NCBI RefSeq assembly: GCF_050942215.1
Contig: NZ_CP192056.1
Coordinates: 434,001 to 498,000 of the forward strand
Reading direction: 5' to 3'
DNA: 64,000 nt
Source: Sphaerimonospora sp050942215
GTDB taxonomy: Bacteria > Actinomycetota > Actinomycetes > Streptosporangiales > Streptosporangiaceae
The notes below the pieces were generated by a model, which saw only the letters and a program-made list of their open reading frames with translations, did not search any database and had not been told where the DNA came from. Shown here one piece after another: positions 7,537-15,982 of the stretch; positions within the stretch are counted from its first letter, which is position 1, and every line of letters begins with the position of its first letter. Made by a program: the position numbers and the translations under genes.

Positions 7537-10500
7537 ATGGACGGGAGACACCTCTCCGTGGACGACGCACCGGTTCAGGGCCTGTACGACTCGCTACTCA
7601 CCCGACAGCTCGCCAAGCTGAGCGACTCCTGGCGCGAATCGGGCCATCTCGTCGAGGTCGACCATGTCGACAAAGCGGAGGTTGCCCACCTACTAGGTCG
7701 TTTCGTCGGCGAAACGGCCGCCCGTGCGTTCGCCTCACTCAAGAGCCCCGAGGAGCAGGTTCAGCTGGCCAACCAGTTGCTGCGGCAGTTGGCTGACCCC
7801 GAGATCGTTGAGGACGGTCCGAGCCGCCTGTTGTCGGTCGTCAAAGACGTGTCCGGCGCGACCTCCCCCGCGCGGCCGCTGACCTCGCTCTCGGAGGCGG
7901 CGTTGCTCACCAACGCCCCGGAGGATCCGAACCTGGCCCACGAGTTGGCGACCGAACTGGCCAGTGCTGACCGGGTGGATCTGCTGTGCGCGTTCGTCAA
8001 GTGGTCGGGGTTACGCATCCTGGAACAGGCACTCGCCGAACTGCCGCGCCGGGGCGTCCCACTGCGGGTCATCACCACGACCTACATGGGCGCCACTGAG
8101 CGGCGTGCGCTGGACCGGCTGGTGGGTGATTTCGGGGCCGAGGTTCGGATCAACTACGAGCAGAACTCGACCCGGCTGCATGCGAAGGCCTGGCTGCTGC
8201 GCCGTCGTACCGGCTTCGACACCGCCTATGTCGGTAGCTCCAATCTTTCGCGGGCCGCGCTGCTGGACGGACTCGAGTGGAACGTCCGCCTGTCCTCGGT
8301 GACAACGCCACGGCTGCTGGACAAGTTCGAGGGCACCTTCGACTCCTACTGGGCCCGGCCAGAGTTCGAGCCGTACAACCCGGCGACTGACGGCGACCGG
8401 CTCGAGGAGGTGCTGTCTCACGCTCAAGCGGGCAAGCGAATCTTCGACATCCCCGCTCTGCTCCCGCACCCCTTCCCCCACCAGCGGGAAATGCTGGAAG
8501 ACCTCGATGTCGAACGCACCGTGCACGACCGGCACCGCAACCTGCTGGTGGCCGCAACCGGAACCGGGAAAACGGTCGTGGCCGCCTTCGACTACCGCAA
8601 CTTGCAGCGGCGGCTGGGGCATCGGCCCTCCCTCCTGTTCGTGGCGCACCGCAGAGAGATCCTTATCCAAGCGCTGCGCACCTACCGGCAGGTACTCGCC
8701 GCACCCGACTTCGGCGAACTGCACGTCGGCGAGGAGCGGTCCAGGCACTGGCGTCACGTGTTCGCCTCGGTCCAGTCGCTCACGTCCTGCGGCATCGACG
8801 CCTTCGATCCCGACCACTTCGACGTCGTGGTCATCGACGAGTTCCATCACGCTGCGGCGCGCACTTACCGGCGGATCATCGATCATCTCAGGCCCAAGGA
8901 ACTGCTCGGGCTCACCGCTACCCCTGAGCGGGCCGACGGGACCTGGGTGCAGGACGAGTTCTTCGACGGGCGCATCGCCTCGGAGCTGAGGCTGTGGGAT
9001 GCGTTGGACGCGGACTTGCTCTGCCCGTTCCACTATTTCGGGATCAATGATGAGACCGACCTCAGCCAGGTGAAGTGGTCTCGGGGCTCCTACGACACCA
9101 GCGCGCTCGACAACGTGCTAACCGGCGACACGGCCCGCGCCCGGCTGGTGTTCAACGCGCTGCGAGACAAGGTCAGTGATTTGCGTGCGGTCCGCGGGCT
9201 GGGCTTCTGCGTTTCGGTACGGCACGCGCGCTTCATGGCCGAGTTCTTCACCAAGGCCGGGCTGCCGTCACTGGCCGTCGATGGGACCACCGACGACGGC
9301 GACCGCAGGGCCGCGCTGCGAGCTCTGCGCGACGGCGAGGTCAAAGTTATCTTCGCGGTGGACCTGTTCAACGAAGGCTTGGACGTCCCTGACGTCAACA
9401 CGCTGCTTCTGCTGCGACCCACCGAGAGCGCGACTGTGTTCCTCCAGCAGCTTGGTCGCGGGCTCCGCCGTACCCCCGACAAGGACGTGCTGACGGTCCT
9501 GGACTTCGTGGGCCAGCACCGCAAGGAGTACCGGTTCGGCAACCGGTTCCAGGCGCTGACTGGGCTCACCCGGGGACGCCTGGAGGGCCAGGTGAAGAAC
9601 AACTTCCCACGGCTGCCGTCGGGATGCCAGATCGTCTTGGACCGGGTCACCAAGGACCGCCTCCTCGCCGAGCTAAAGATCCATCTCAGTGCCACGGTCG
9701 CCACACTCAGCCAGGAGATCCGCTCCTGCGCGGAGACGTCCCTCTCCAACTACCTCGAAGCAGCCGGGCGCGACATCGGCGACCTCTACCGCAACCGGCG
9801 TTACTGGACCTTGCTGCTGCGCCGTTCGGGGCTTGTCAGCGAAGGCGCCTCCCTGATGGAGGAAGCGCTTGGCCGTCGCGTGCGCGCCTTGCTCCACGTG
9901 GACGACCGGCGACGGGCCGAGGCGTACGCCCGACTACTGAAGCCTGATGCACCCCGCTACGACGACTGCTCTCCCGTAGAGCAGGCCTTCGCCCGGATGC
10001 TGTTCTTCTCGTTCTGGCGTGATGGCGGCGGGTTCCGCTCCTATGACGAAGGGCTCGCTCTGCTGCGTGCCGAGTCCATGCTGGCCGAAGAGATTCGTCA
10101 GGTGCTTGCCTACGGCGTCGATCGCCCTCGTTATGTGGCCAAGCCCCTGCCCGATCCGCTGCGGCAGGTGCCGCTTGCGGTCAACGCCCGCTACTCGTCC
10201 GACGAGATTCTCGCCGCCTTGGGCTGGGCGACCCTGGGCGGATCGGTGCCGTCGACCATGCGTGAAGGTGTCGCATGGAGCCCGGCGACACTATGCGATG
10301 CGCTTTTTGTCACCCTGCACAAGAACGAGAAGGAGTTCTCACCGCAAACCATGTACCGGGACTTCGCCCTTACTCCGAACCGGTTCCACTGGGAGTCTCA
10401 GCATCGCACTGGCGCCCGATCGACGACCGGGCTGCGCTATCAGAACCATGAACGGGAGGGCAGCAGTGTCCTACTGTTCACCCGGGAACGCAAGGAGGAC

Positions 10501-10644
10501 GAGAACCGCCATCCCGAGCCGTTCGTCTTCCACGGCACCGTCCGCTACGTGGAACATAAGGGCGAACGTCCCATGGCCATCACCTGGCAGCTTGACGAGG
10601 AGATGCCCGCCGACCTGTTCCGCCGCGCTGCCATCGCGGTATAG
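7537..10644 (+). CDS. PLD-nuclease / SF2 helicase / DUF3427 fusion protein
   Basis: The 1035-residue protein has three parts. Residues about 120-270 hold a phospholipase-D-type nuclease domain with LHAKAW (H215, K217) and GSSNLS (233-238). Residues about 310-700 are an SF2 helicase: Walker A AATGTGKT (339-346), DEFHH Walker B (434-438), LTATPERADG, and motif VI LGRGLRRTP. The C-terminal 350 residues match the DUF3427 region common in this helicase class. Such fusions occur in phage-defence islands and are thought to cut and unwind DNA. The only in-frame start is ATG 7537, behind an unusual hairpin. Neighbours (ParB-like, AlbA_2, GntR, IS) suit a mobile or defence island. Confidence 0.88.
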   Translation: MDGRHLSVDDAPVQGLYDSLLTRQLAKLSDSWRESGHLVEVDHVDKAEVAHLLGRFVGETAARAFASLKSPEEQVQLANQLLRQLADPEIVEDGPSRLLSVVKDVSGATSPARPLTSLSEAALLTNAPEDPNLAHELATELASADRVDLLCAFVKWSGLRILEQALAELPRRGVPLRVITTTYMGATERRALDRLVGDFGAEVRINYEQNSTRLHAKAWLLRRRTGFDTAYVGSSNLSRAALLDGLEWNVRLSSVTTPRLLDKFEGTFDSYWARPEFEPYNPATDGDRLEEVLSHAQAGKRIFDIPALLPHPFPHQREMLEDLDVERTVHDRHRNLLVAATGTGKTVVAAFDYRNLQRRLGHRPSLLFVAHRREILIQALRTYRQVLAAPDFGELHVGEERSRHWRHVFASVQSLTSCGIDAFDPDHFDVVVIDEFHHAAARTYRRIIDHLRPKELLGLTATPERADGTWVQDEFFDGRIASELRLWDALDADLLCPFHYFGINDETDLSQVKWSRGSYDTSALDNVLTGDTARARLVFNALRDKVSDLRAVRGLGFCVSVRHARFMAEFFTKAGLPSLAVDGTTDDGDRRAALRALRDGEVKVIFAVDLFNEGLDVPDVNTLLLLRPTESATVFLQQLGRGLRRTPDKDVLTVLDFVGQHRKEYRFGNRFQALTGLTRGRLEGQVKNNFPRLPSGCQIVLDRVTKDRLLAELKIHLSATVATLSQEIRSCAETSLSNYLEAAGRDIGDLYRNRRYWTLLLRRSGLVSEGASLMEEALGRRVRALLHVDDRRRAEAYARLLKPDAPRYDDCSPVEQAFARMLFFSFWRDGGGFRSYDEGLALLRAESMLAEEIRQVLAYGVDRPRYVAKPLPDPLRQVPLAVNARYSSDEILAALGWATLGGSVPSTMREGVAWSPATLCDALFVTLHKNEKEFSPQTMYRDFALTPNRFHWESQHRTGARSTTGLRYQNHEREGSSVLLFTRERKEDENRHPEPFVFHGTVRYVEHKGERPMAITWQLDEEMPADLFRRAAIAV

Positions 10645-10720
10645 CCGCCGGATGGACTCGGCTTTCCCACGGGAGGGGGCATTGCGTGGTAGCGAGCCAG
10701 ACGAGGTTACTTGGCCGTGC

Positions 10721-11026
10721 TCACACGGCCCGACCGGTAATGATGTTGTGCCAGAGCTCTCGCATCTGGGCGAAAGGCGACCACTCGGTTTCCATTACCC
10801 GCTGCCCCTTCGGGGTCCGGTCGGTCCGCCGGACGAAGAAGAGCGCGCCGGCCTGGCACAGCTCGTAGATGCGCGCCCTGCACTCGCAGGTGTGCTCTTT
10901 CACCCTGGTTCGAGGGCAGCGGTGCTGCGGCTTCAGCCACCGGACCGTTACAGCGTCGGGCTGCGCGACGGCGGCGTGAATGCCGTGGTAAGGCTCCGGG
11001 ATCTCCAACTCAGGGATCTTGGGCAC
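10721..11026 (-). CDS. Hypothetical protein, paired with the gene upstream
   Basis: The 101-residue soluble protein has the centre KEHTCECRARIYELCQAG followed by FFVRRTDRTPKGQRVMETEW. The CxC and spaced Cys could bind metal, but the pattern is incomplete. GTG 11026 follows the TAG of the upstream gene with no gap (TAGGTG), so the two are translationally coupled. A decayed paralogue of its middle part lies at 12293-12405, beyond the GntR gene. Function unknown. Confidence 0.55.
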   Translation of the reverse strand: MPKIPELEIPEPYHGIHAAVAQPDAVTVRWLKPQHRCPRTRVKEHTCECRARIYELCQAGALFFVRRTDRTPKGQRVMETEWSPFAQMRELWHNIITGRAV

Positions 11027-11425
11027 CTATGCCACCTCACGCTCATCCGTCGGGAGTAGCAGACGGAGTCGCCCGTAGAACGCCAGCAGCGCGATTGATG
11101 GTCCATCGACACACCACGCCCTGCACCGGCTATGAACGCGTTCGACGAGATGGGCCTTGCCTGATAGCGGGTCCGGGACCACCGCGAGTTCCACCCCAGG
11201 CCAGGCGGCGTACGGGTCCAGGTAGGTCCGGGCGGCCAGGATCGTCGTGACCACCGTTTCCCACAGCGCCTCCTCCGCCTTGGCGAGGCTGGGATAGGGC
11301 GTGCCCTTGCTCACGGTGTCGCTGATCAACACGACCAGCGGTTCAGGGTCCGAGACGAGGTGATATTGCTCATCACGCCAGCCGTAGGTGTGATGCACCC
11401 GATTGCCGGGATCGTGCGGTAACAC
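11027..11425 (-). CDS. Hypothetical protein, divergent from the GntR regulator
   Basis: The 132-residue soluble protein contains RDEQYHLVSDPEPLVVLISD and a C-terminal LLAFYGRLRLLLPTDER; no family is recognised. GTG 11425 has a good ribosome site (GAGGAAAGG, about 8 bases away). It is divergent from the GntR gene, with the perfect palindrome at 11452-11477 between them, so GntR probably controls it and the coupled gene downstream. Confidence 0.6.
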   Translation of the reverse strand: MLPHDPGNRVHHTYGWRDEQYHLVSDPEPLVVLISDTVSKGTPYPSLAKAEEALWETVVTTILAARTYLDPYAAWPGVELAVVPDPLSGKAHLVERVHSRCRAWCVDGPSIALLAFYGRLRLLLPTDEREVA

Positions 11426-11451
11426 TTATTTTGACCTTTCCTCATGCGATA

Positions 11452-11477
11452 AGCCATTGTCATATATGACAATGGCT
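11452..11477. promoter_or_regulatory. Perfect 26-bp palindrome, probable GntR operator
   Basis: The left arm is AGCCATTGTCATA and the right arm is its exact reverse complement, with no spacer. It lies between the divergent gene starting at 11425 and the GntR gene starting at 11532. A TTGACC box at 11431-11436 could be a -35 element for the GntR side. A perfect symmetric site next to a GntR-family gene is the normal picture of autoregulation. Confidence 0.75.
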
Positions 11478-11531
11478 AAAGAGTATGGTGCATGTCAATC
11501 AACTCAGCCAAGAACGGAGAGGGGTCGCCCG

Positions 11532-12287
11532 GTGCCGGGGCACGCCTACCAGCACATCGCCGACGAACTCGCGACGGCGATCTTGACTGGCCGCTACCGG
11601 CCGGGAGACAGGCTGCCCAGACAGAAGGACTTGGCCGAGCAGTACGAGGTCTCCGCGATCGTCATCCAACAGGCCATCGCCCTGCTCAAGAACGCTGGCC
11701 TTGTCGACAGCGCAGGTCGCGGCGGAACCATCGTCCGAGACCGGCCGCAGATTCGCCGGATCAGTTCAAGGCGCTACCAGGCTGACCGCGGCCCGCAGGA
11801 TGAGCTGCGGACCAGTTTCACCCAGGATGCGGGGATCACATGGTCGCAGTACCGGCTCGACAAGGCCTACCAGTGGATTGAGGCGGACGAGCGTCTGGCC
11901 GGGCTGTTCGGCGTAGAAGCAGGAGCAAGGGTGCTTGAGCGGCGGTTCGTGTTCTACGCGAACGGCATCCCATCGCAGATGTCCCGCCCGTGCCTGCTGG
12001 CCGCTGACGTGGAAGGTACGCCGGTCGCGGACCCGCACAACGAGCCCTGGCCAGGTGGGACGATCGCGCAGATGAGCACACTCGGGTTAGAGGTAGACGA
12101 GATCACCGAGTCGGTCGCGACGCGCATGCCGACACGGGAGGAAGCGCAGACGCTTAATATCGGTCCGGGCGTACCGGTGTTCGCGATCACTCGGCGTATG
12201 CTCGCTGGCGGACGCGTGGTCGAGGTCGCAGACCCGATCGTGATCCCGGGCGATCGCGCGGTGCTGGACTACGACATCCCCCTCTAG
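11532..12287 (+). CDS. GntR-family transcriptional regulator (HutC/UTRA type)
   Basis: The winged helix is clear: HIADELATAILTGRYRPGDR, LPRQKDLAEQYEVSAIVIQQ (recognition helix region) and ALLKNAGLVDSAGRGGTIVR (wing). The C-terminal 150 residues form a UTRA-like effector domain (VLERRFVFYANGIPSQMSRP, MPTREEAQTLNIGPGVPVFA). GTG 11532 is chosen because GGAGAGGGG lies just before it. The upstream ATGs at 11466 and 11472 overlap the palindrome and lack a ribosome site. GntR proteins of this kind often repress transfer genes on actinomycete integrative elements (KorSA-like); whether that applies here is inference. Confidence 0.85.
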   Translation: MPGHAYQHIADELATAILTGRYRPGDRLPRQKDLAEQYEVSAIVIQQAIALLKNAGLVDSAGRGGTIVRDRPQIRRISSRRYQADRGPQDELRTSFTQDAGITWSQYRLDKAYQWIEADERLAGLFGVEAGARVLERRFVFYANGIPSQMSRPCLLAADVEGTPVADPHNEPWPGGTIAQMSTLGLEVDEITESVATRMPTREEAQTLNIGPGVPVFAITRRMLAGGRVVEVADPIVIPGDRAVLDYDIPL

Positions 12288-12292
12288 CTTGA

Positions 12293-12405
12293 CTCGGTTT
12301 TCATCACCTGCCGCCCGCTCGGTCCGCCAGATGAAAAAAGGTCTGCTGGCCTGGTACGACTTGTAGGTCCGCAACCCGCACTCGCGGGTTTGCCCCTGTG
12401 CGGCC
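12293..12405 (-). pseudogene. Decayed paralogue fragment of the gene at 10721-11026
   Basis: The minus strand reads GQTRECGLRTYKSYQA then RPFFIWRTERAAGDENRV. This aligns with CECRARIYELCQAG then ALFFVRRTDRTPKGQRV of the intact gene 1.4 kb away, and the DNA is alignable too (CTCGGTCCGCCAGATGAA versus the GGTCGGTCCGCCGGACGAA region). The rest of that gene is missing here. The GntR gene is therefore flanked by two related segments. Confidence 0.5.
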
Positions 12406-12416
12406 AGAATGTCGTC

Positions 12417-12563
12417 ATGGCGAAGATCAAAGAGTTCTTTAAGGACACCAAGGCTTCTGGTCCGCACCCCACAGAAGTAGAGTGCGGGTATCAGGTGATT
12501 CGTGGGAGCAAGGGCGTCTTACTGCAGCTCAGCACCTATGGATCGGACAGTCGGCAGTCTGAG
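12417..12563 (+). pseudogene. Small conserved protein, 5' half, split by an IS element
   Basis: ATG 12417 opens MAKIKEFFKDTKASGPHPTE, then VECGYQVIRGSKGVLLQLST and YGSDSRQSE (49 residues), where the IS target site interrupts it. The sequence matches an actinobacterial family of about 80-90 residues (often mislabelled methionyl-tRNA formyltransferase) whose members read GSD-RQSEKK-SQT across this point. The missing half is at 14312-14428. As assembled, the fragment ends five codons later with SGSTT. Confidence 0.8.
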
Positions 12564-14306
12564 TCTGGATCCACGACGTGAATTCTGTTGATCGTTTTCC
12601 GGTCTTATTCCTCGACGAGGACCGTTCCGCCAGGTAAGGGCCCCGTTTTGCGGCGTGGCGGGGCCGCCGCGCTCGAGTCGCGGCCTGTCCGGGTGCCCTT
12701 CGGGTCGGGGTGGGGGTGCGCGGGGGTGCGGGTGACCGTCGCGGTCGTCGAAAGGTGCGGTGACCGGGGTTCGGGCGGTCAGGCCACCTGTTGCGGGGGT
12801 GGCCGGTGGGTGGCCTCGAAGAGGTTCATCCAGGCGCCCTGCCATCGCCAGTGCTCGGGCAGGTGCACGGTGATGTGGCCGCGGCCGTGCCGAGCGATCC
12901 GAGCCGGCACGTCGATCAGGTGACGGCGCAGTGTGGCCCCGCGTGCCTTGGCGTGGAACGCCGAGGCCAGGCAGCCGGTGGCGCGCAGCAGGTTGTAGGC
13001 AATCACCGCCAAGGTCAGCCACGCGGCATTCGCTGTGAAGATCCCCGAGGGAAGATGCGCCAGCGGCCCATCGATCAGATCAGCATTGACCTGTTCCATG
13101 GCCGCGTGATCGCGGTGCTGGGATTCGGCCTGAACCAGATCGAAGGGGCTGTCGGTGAAGATCGGGTGATAGCGCCAGGTCGCGAACAGCTCGTCTTGAC
13201 CCCGATCGGCCTGGAGGTTGAGGCGTTTGACTCGGCGCACGATCAGCCGTGCGGTCACCGCCCGGCCCTTCTTAGAGGTGAACGCCGTATACGGGATCTC
13301 GGCGACCTGGGCATCGGAGACCCAGCCGCCGGCCTGCTCATCGAAGACCGCCCTGGGATAGGCGATCGGGATCCAAGCGGACTCGGGGATGGACGCGATC
13401 GCCGCTTTGATCTTCGGGTCCATCTTCGCGGTCACCGAGAAATGCGCGTGGTGGTCGCGGCAGGAGGCGATCGCGCCCGCGTTGTAGAACGCCGAATCGG
13501 CGCGCACCACCAGGATGTCGCCGGCTCCGACGGTGCGCGCGGCGCCGATCGACTCGCGCAGGTACGGCTCGGCGCCACGAGCGGAGTTCGCGCTGCCGCC
13601 CCGCAGCCGACAGGAGACGATCACCGGGGCGGCCTGCGGCGTCGACAGAGTTGCCAGCAGCACGTTCAGCCCGCGGACCAGCACACTCTTCCCCTGGATC
13701 TTGGTGTGGCCGAATCCCGATCCCTGCTTGGCGTACCCGTAGGTCCGCCGCTGCATCGAGTCCACGTCCAAGAACGCGACCACCCCAGCATCGGGCAGCA
13801 ACGGCATATGAGCGGCCAGCCGTTGCAGCAGAGCGCGGCCGGCTTTCTCCAGTTGGCGGACGTTTCCCCAGGTGAACGACCGCAGGAACGCCCCGAGCGT
13901 TGACGGGGCACGCACATCGGTGAAAAGTTTGTCCATCCCGCCGTGGCGCAGCACGTCCAGATCGTCGATGCTGTCGGCCCCGGCCAGCATCCCCGCTACG
14001 ACCGCGCTCACCTTGATCGGGGCGTTCACCCCGTCCTGGTCGCCGATCGCCACGCACTCGTCGACCAGTTCGACCAGGCCGCATCGCTCGGCCAGCCGCA
14101 TCGCCGGCAGTAGCCCGGCCAAGCCGATCACGTGCTCGTCGTCGAAGGTTGCATGCGTCTTGCCGGGGGCGTGAAATAATCGCACGTGAGAGGTGTCCGC
14201 TCGATCTGGTTGTTGGAAGCCTGAAGAACTCCCATCATCCCAGCTCGGAGGGCACCTCTTCCCATATTCAGGGCACTTCAGTCAGATTTCGGCCCGTGGA
14301 TCCAGG
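12564..14306 (-). mobile_element. IS1380-family insertion sequence, complete
   Basis: The ends are inverted repeats: the left reads TCTGGATCCACG and the right, inverted, CCTGGATCCACG (11 of 12 identical). Both are bordered by the 5-bp direct repeat CTGAG (12559-12563 and 14307-14311). Removing 12564-14306 and one CTGAG restores an 87-codon reading frame, which fixes both ends to the base. It holds one transposase gene on the minus strand, 215 bp of left-end and about 120 bp of right-end non-coding DNA. Intact ends and an intact transposase suggest a recent insertion. Confidence 0.92.
12779..14185 (-). CDS. IS1380-family transposase (DDE type)
   Basis: The 468-residue length is normal for the family. 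Acidic catalytic regions are visible: VVAFLDVDSMQRRTYGYAKQ holds the first Asp, ILVVRADSAFYNAGAI the second, and HRDHAAMEQVNADLIDGPLA the DDE Glu helix (the E-N-L-I-x-x-L-type motif of IS1380/IS4 relatives). LTLAVIAYNLLRATGCLASA is the conserved C-terminal segment. GTG 14185 is the start. No frameshift or stop was found, so it may be active. Confidence 0.93.
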   Translation of the reverse strand: MRLFHAPGKTHATFDDEHVIGLAGLLPAMRLAERCGLVELVDECVAIGDQDGVNAPIKVSAVVAGMLAGADSIDDLDVLRHGGMDKLFTDVRAPSTLGAFLRSFTWGNVRQLEKAGRALLQRLAAHMPLLPDAGVVAFLDVDSMQRRTYGYAKQGSGFGHTKIQGKSVLVRGLNVLLATLSTPQAAPVIVSCRLRGGSANSARGAEPYLRESIGAARTVGAGDILVVRADSAFYNAGAIASCRDHHAHFSVTAKMDPKIKAAIASIPESAWIPIAYPRAVFDEQAGGWVSDAQVAEIPYTAFTSKKGRAVTARLIVRRVKRLNLQADRGQDELFATWRYHPIFTDSPFDLVQAESQHRDHAAMEQVNADLIDGPLAHLPSGIFTANAAWLTLAVIAYNLLRATGCLASAFHAKARGATLRRHLIDVPARIARHGRGHITVHLPEHWRWQGAWMNLFEATHRPPPQQVA

Positions 14307-14311
14307 CTGAG

Positions 14312-14428
14312 AAGAAGACAAGCCAGACTCTCCAGCTTGATCGTGAGAACGCGGCCGAACTGCTCCGTATCATCGTCCATGCCTTCCCGGATCTGAAGAA
14401 TGAGTTGGGGGAGCTCTCCGTTAAGTGA
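14312..14428 (+). pseudogene. Small conserved protein, 3' half, split by an IS element
   Basis: Directly after the right CTGAG repeat the frame reads KKTSQTLQLDRENAAELLRI then IVHAFPDLKNELGELSVK and TGA. Joined to the 5' half it gives an 87-residue protein ending in the family-typical QTLQLDRE-LL-II-AFP helix. The TGA is 3 bases before the ATG of the phosphotransferase gene, so the intact gene was probably coupled to it. The insertion may also reduce expression of that downstream gene. Confidence 0.8.
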
Positions 14429-14431
14429 GAC

Positions 14432-15301
14432 ATGGCTGACGAAGCGGAGGCATTGTCCGATGCCTGCATGCAGGTCGGGCTCGCCCCTGACGGAGCTCGG
14501 CTGCTTCGCGTCCACGCCAACGCGATCTACCACCTGCCGCGAGAGAACGCGGTCGCCCGCGTCCGCAACGCCTCAGCGCTGGATCGCATGCGCTTTGCCG
14601 TACAGACCGCCGCCTGGCTCGTGGATCAGGGTTTTCCAGCGCTGCGGCCGCTTGAAGTGGCCCAGCCCGTTGTCGTCGGCGCCTGCCTCGTAACCTTCTG
14701 GGAGTATTTGCCATCTCTCGATGGCCGCCGGGCTGACGTCACGCATCTCGCCGGCCTGCTACGCGCGCTGCACCAGCACCCGCTGCCGCCGTTCCCGTTG
14801 CCCCCAATCCGCCCAGTCGGGAACACGGCGGCCGACGCGAGCGCCTCCACCGTTCTGTCCGAAGGCGAGCGGAACTGGCTGATCGCGCGCTGTGCGGAAC
14901 TGGAGGAGGGCTTCGCACAGCGCGCCACCACGCTGCCGCAAGGATTCGTGCACGGTGACGCGCACACCAACAATCTGCTGCCACACCCTGATCACGGGTG
15001 GGTGCTCATCGACTGGGACTCCGTCGGCATCGGCCCGCCCGAGTACGACTTCATGCCCATCTACCTGCGTCCCCGCCGCTTCGGTTATCCGGACTCCTTA
15101 TGGCGGGAGTTTTGTAAAGCCTATGGAATCGACCCGGACGGCAGTTCCAACCTCAACCTGCTGGCCGAGATCCGTGAGGTCCGCAGCCTGGGTGCCTTCA
15201 TCCGTGCTGCCGAGTACAACACCGCCGCCCGCGCTGAACTGGCCAATCGACTGTCTTCCCTCATGACGGGTGACCGCGCCCGCAGGTGGCACGCCCTTTG
15301 A
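14432..15301 (+). CDS. Aminoglycoside-phosphotransferase-family kinase (APH)
   Basis: The 289-residue protein has the APH catalytic loop GFVHGDAHTNNLL (Asp as base) and the metal-binding IDWDSVGIGPPEYDFMPIYL. The N-lobe has the β-strand pattern NAIYHLPRENAVARVRN that normally precedes the nucleotide-binding Lys/Arg. Members phosphorylate aminoglycosides, homoserine, choline or other alcohols; the substrate is unknown. The gene followed the small protein now split by the IS and may have lost its normal promoter. In an accessory island, resistance or self-protection is possible but unproven. Confidence 0.82.
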   Translation: MADEAEALSDACMQVGLAPDGARLLRVHANAIYHLPRENAVARVRNASALDRMRFAVQTAAWLVDQGFPALRPLEVAQPVVVGACLVTFWEYLPSLDGRRADVTHLAGLLRALHQHPLPPFPLPPIRPVGNTAADASASTVLSEGERNWLIARCAELEEGFAQRATTLPQGFVHGDAHTNNLLPHPDHGWVLIDWDSVGIGPPEYDFMPIYLRPRRFGYPDSLWREFCKAYGIDPDGSSNLNLLAEIREVRSLGAFIRAAEYNTAARAELANRLSSLMTGDRARRWHAL

Positions 15302-15366
15302 TCTCGTTCCCGTTGAGCTGGACGACCTGATCTATGACAGCTACGGCACTCACAGGAGGGCGGCGA

Positions 15367-15936
15367 TCAGGGTGTGGCTGAAGAGCCATCCGCGCGTTCG
15401 CCGGATTTCCGTACGTGATCGGCGATGACCTTCGCGCAGTCCAGGGACTCGGTCCGCGTGGTGTCTACTCGCAGGTCATAAACCACACCTTCGTGAACCA
15501 CCTTCGCCTGTGCCACGGCCATACCCTCGATCCGGTCTCCCCGAGATCTCTCCCGCTCGGCGGCGATCGCGCTGTCACACATGACGCCGACCCATAGGAC
15601 GTCCAGCCCGTCGAGAACACGCTGCCACCGTTGCTGGGTCGCCGCGCCACCGAGGAAGACATCATCGATGATGACCCGAGCTCCAGCACGGGCCATCGCG
15701 GCGACCCCTTCCATCCACGCTGATTGCAGCGCCATGAACTCCGGCCCGACAGACACGCCACCATCAGGGGCGAACTCGATTCCTGAGTCCGATTCCCGCA
15801 TGGAGTGGGGCATCGCCTCAAGGAGGGAGTCGACCCCGAAGGCAAGCCAGGGTTGCGGCAGCACGGCCTGCAGTTGCCGGACGATCTCGGACTTGCCCGC
15901 GCTGGATCCGCCGTTGAGCACGATTACCTGAATCAT
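15367..15936 (-). CDS. Chloramphenicol-phosphotransferase-like P-loop kinase
   Basis: From ATG 15936 the protein opens MIQVIVLNGGSSAGKSEIVR, a Walker A of the GGSSAGKS type characteristic of chloramphenicol 3-O-phosphotransferases, which are about 180 residues long. WLAFGVDSLLEAMP supplies the catalytic-Asp strand and GARVIIDDVFLGGAATQQRW the substrate and Mg region; DSAIAAERERSRGDR is the lid. Many relatives are not true resistance enzymes, so the substrate is open. It is convergent with the APH gene. Confidence 0.78.
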   Translation of the reverse strand: MIQVIVLNGGSSAGKSEIVRQLQAVLPQPWLAFGVDSLLEAMPHSMRESDSGIEFAPDGGVSVGPEFMALQSAWMEGVAAMARAGARVIIDDVFLGGAATQQRWQRVLDGLDVLWVGVMCDSAIAAERERSRGDRIEGMAVAQAKVVHEGVVYDLRVDTTRTESLDCAKVIADHVRKSGERADGSSATP

Positions 15937-15982
15937 CACGGCGTACACGGTAGAGGTTCGACTCCAGGACGCGAAGCCATCC

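Noticed and set aside
12588..12778. Small gene at the left end of the IS element
   Set aside because: Frames there have no ribosome site or motifs; this is the non-coding end of the element.
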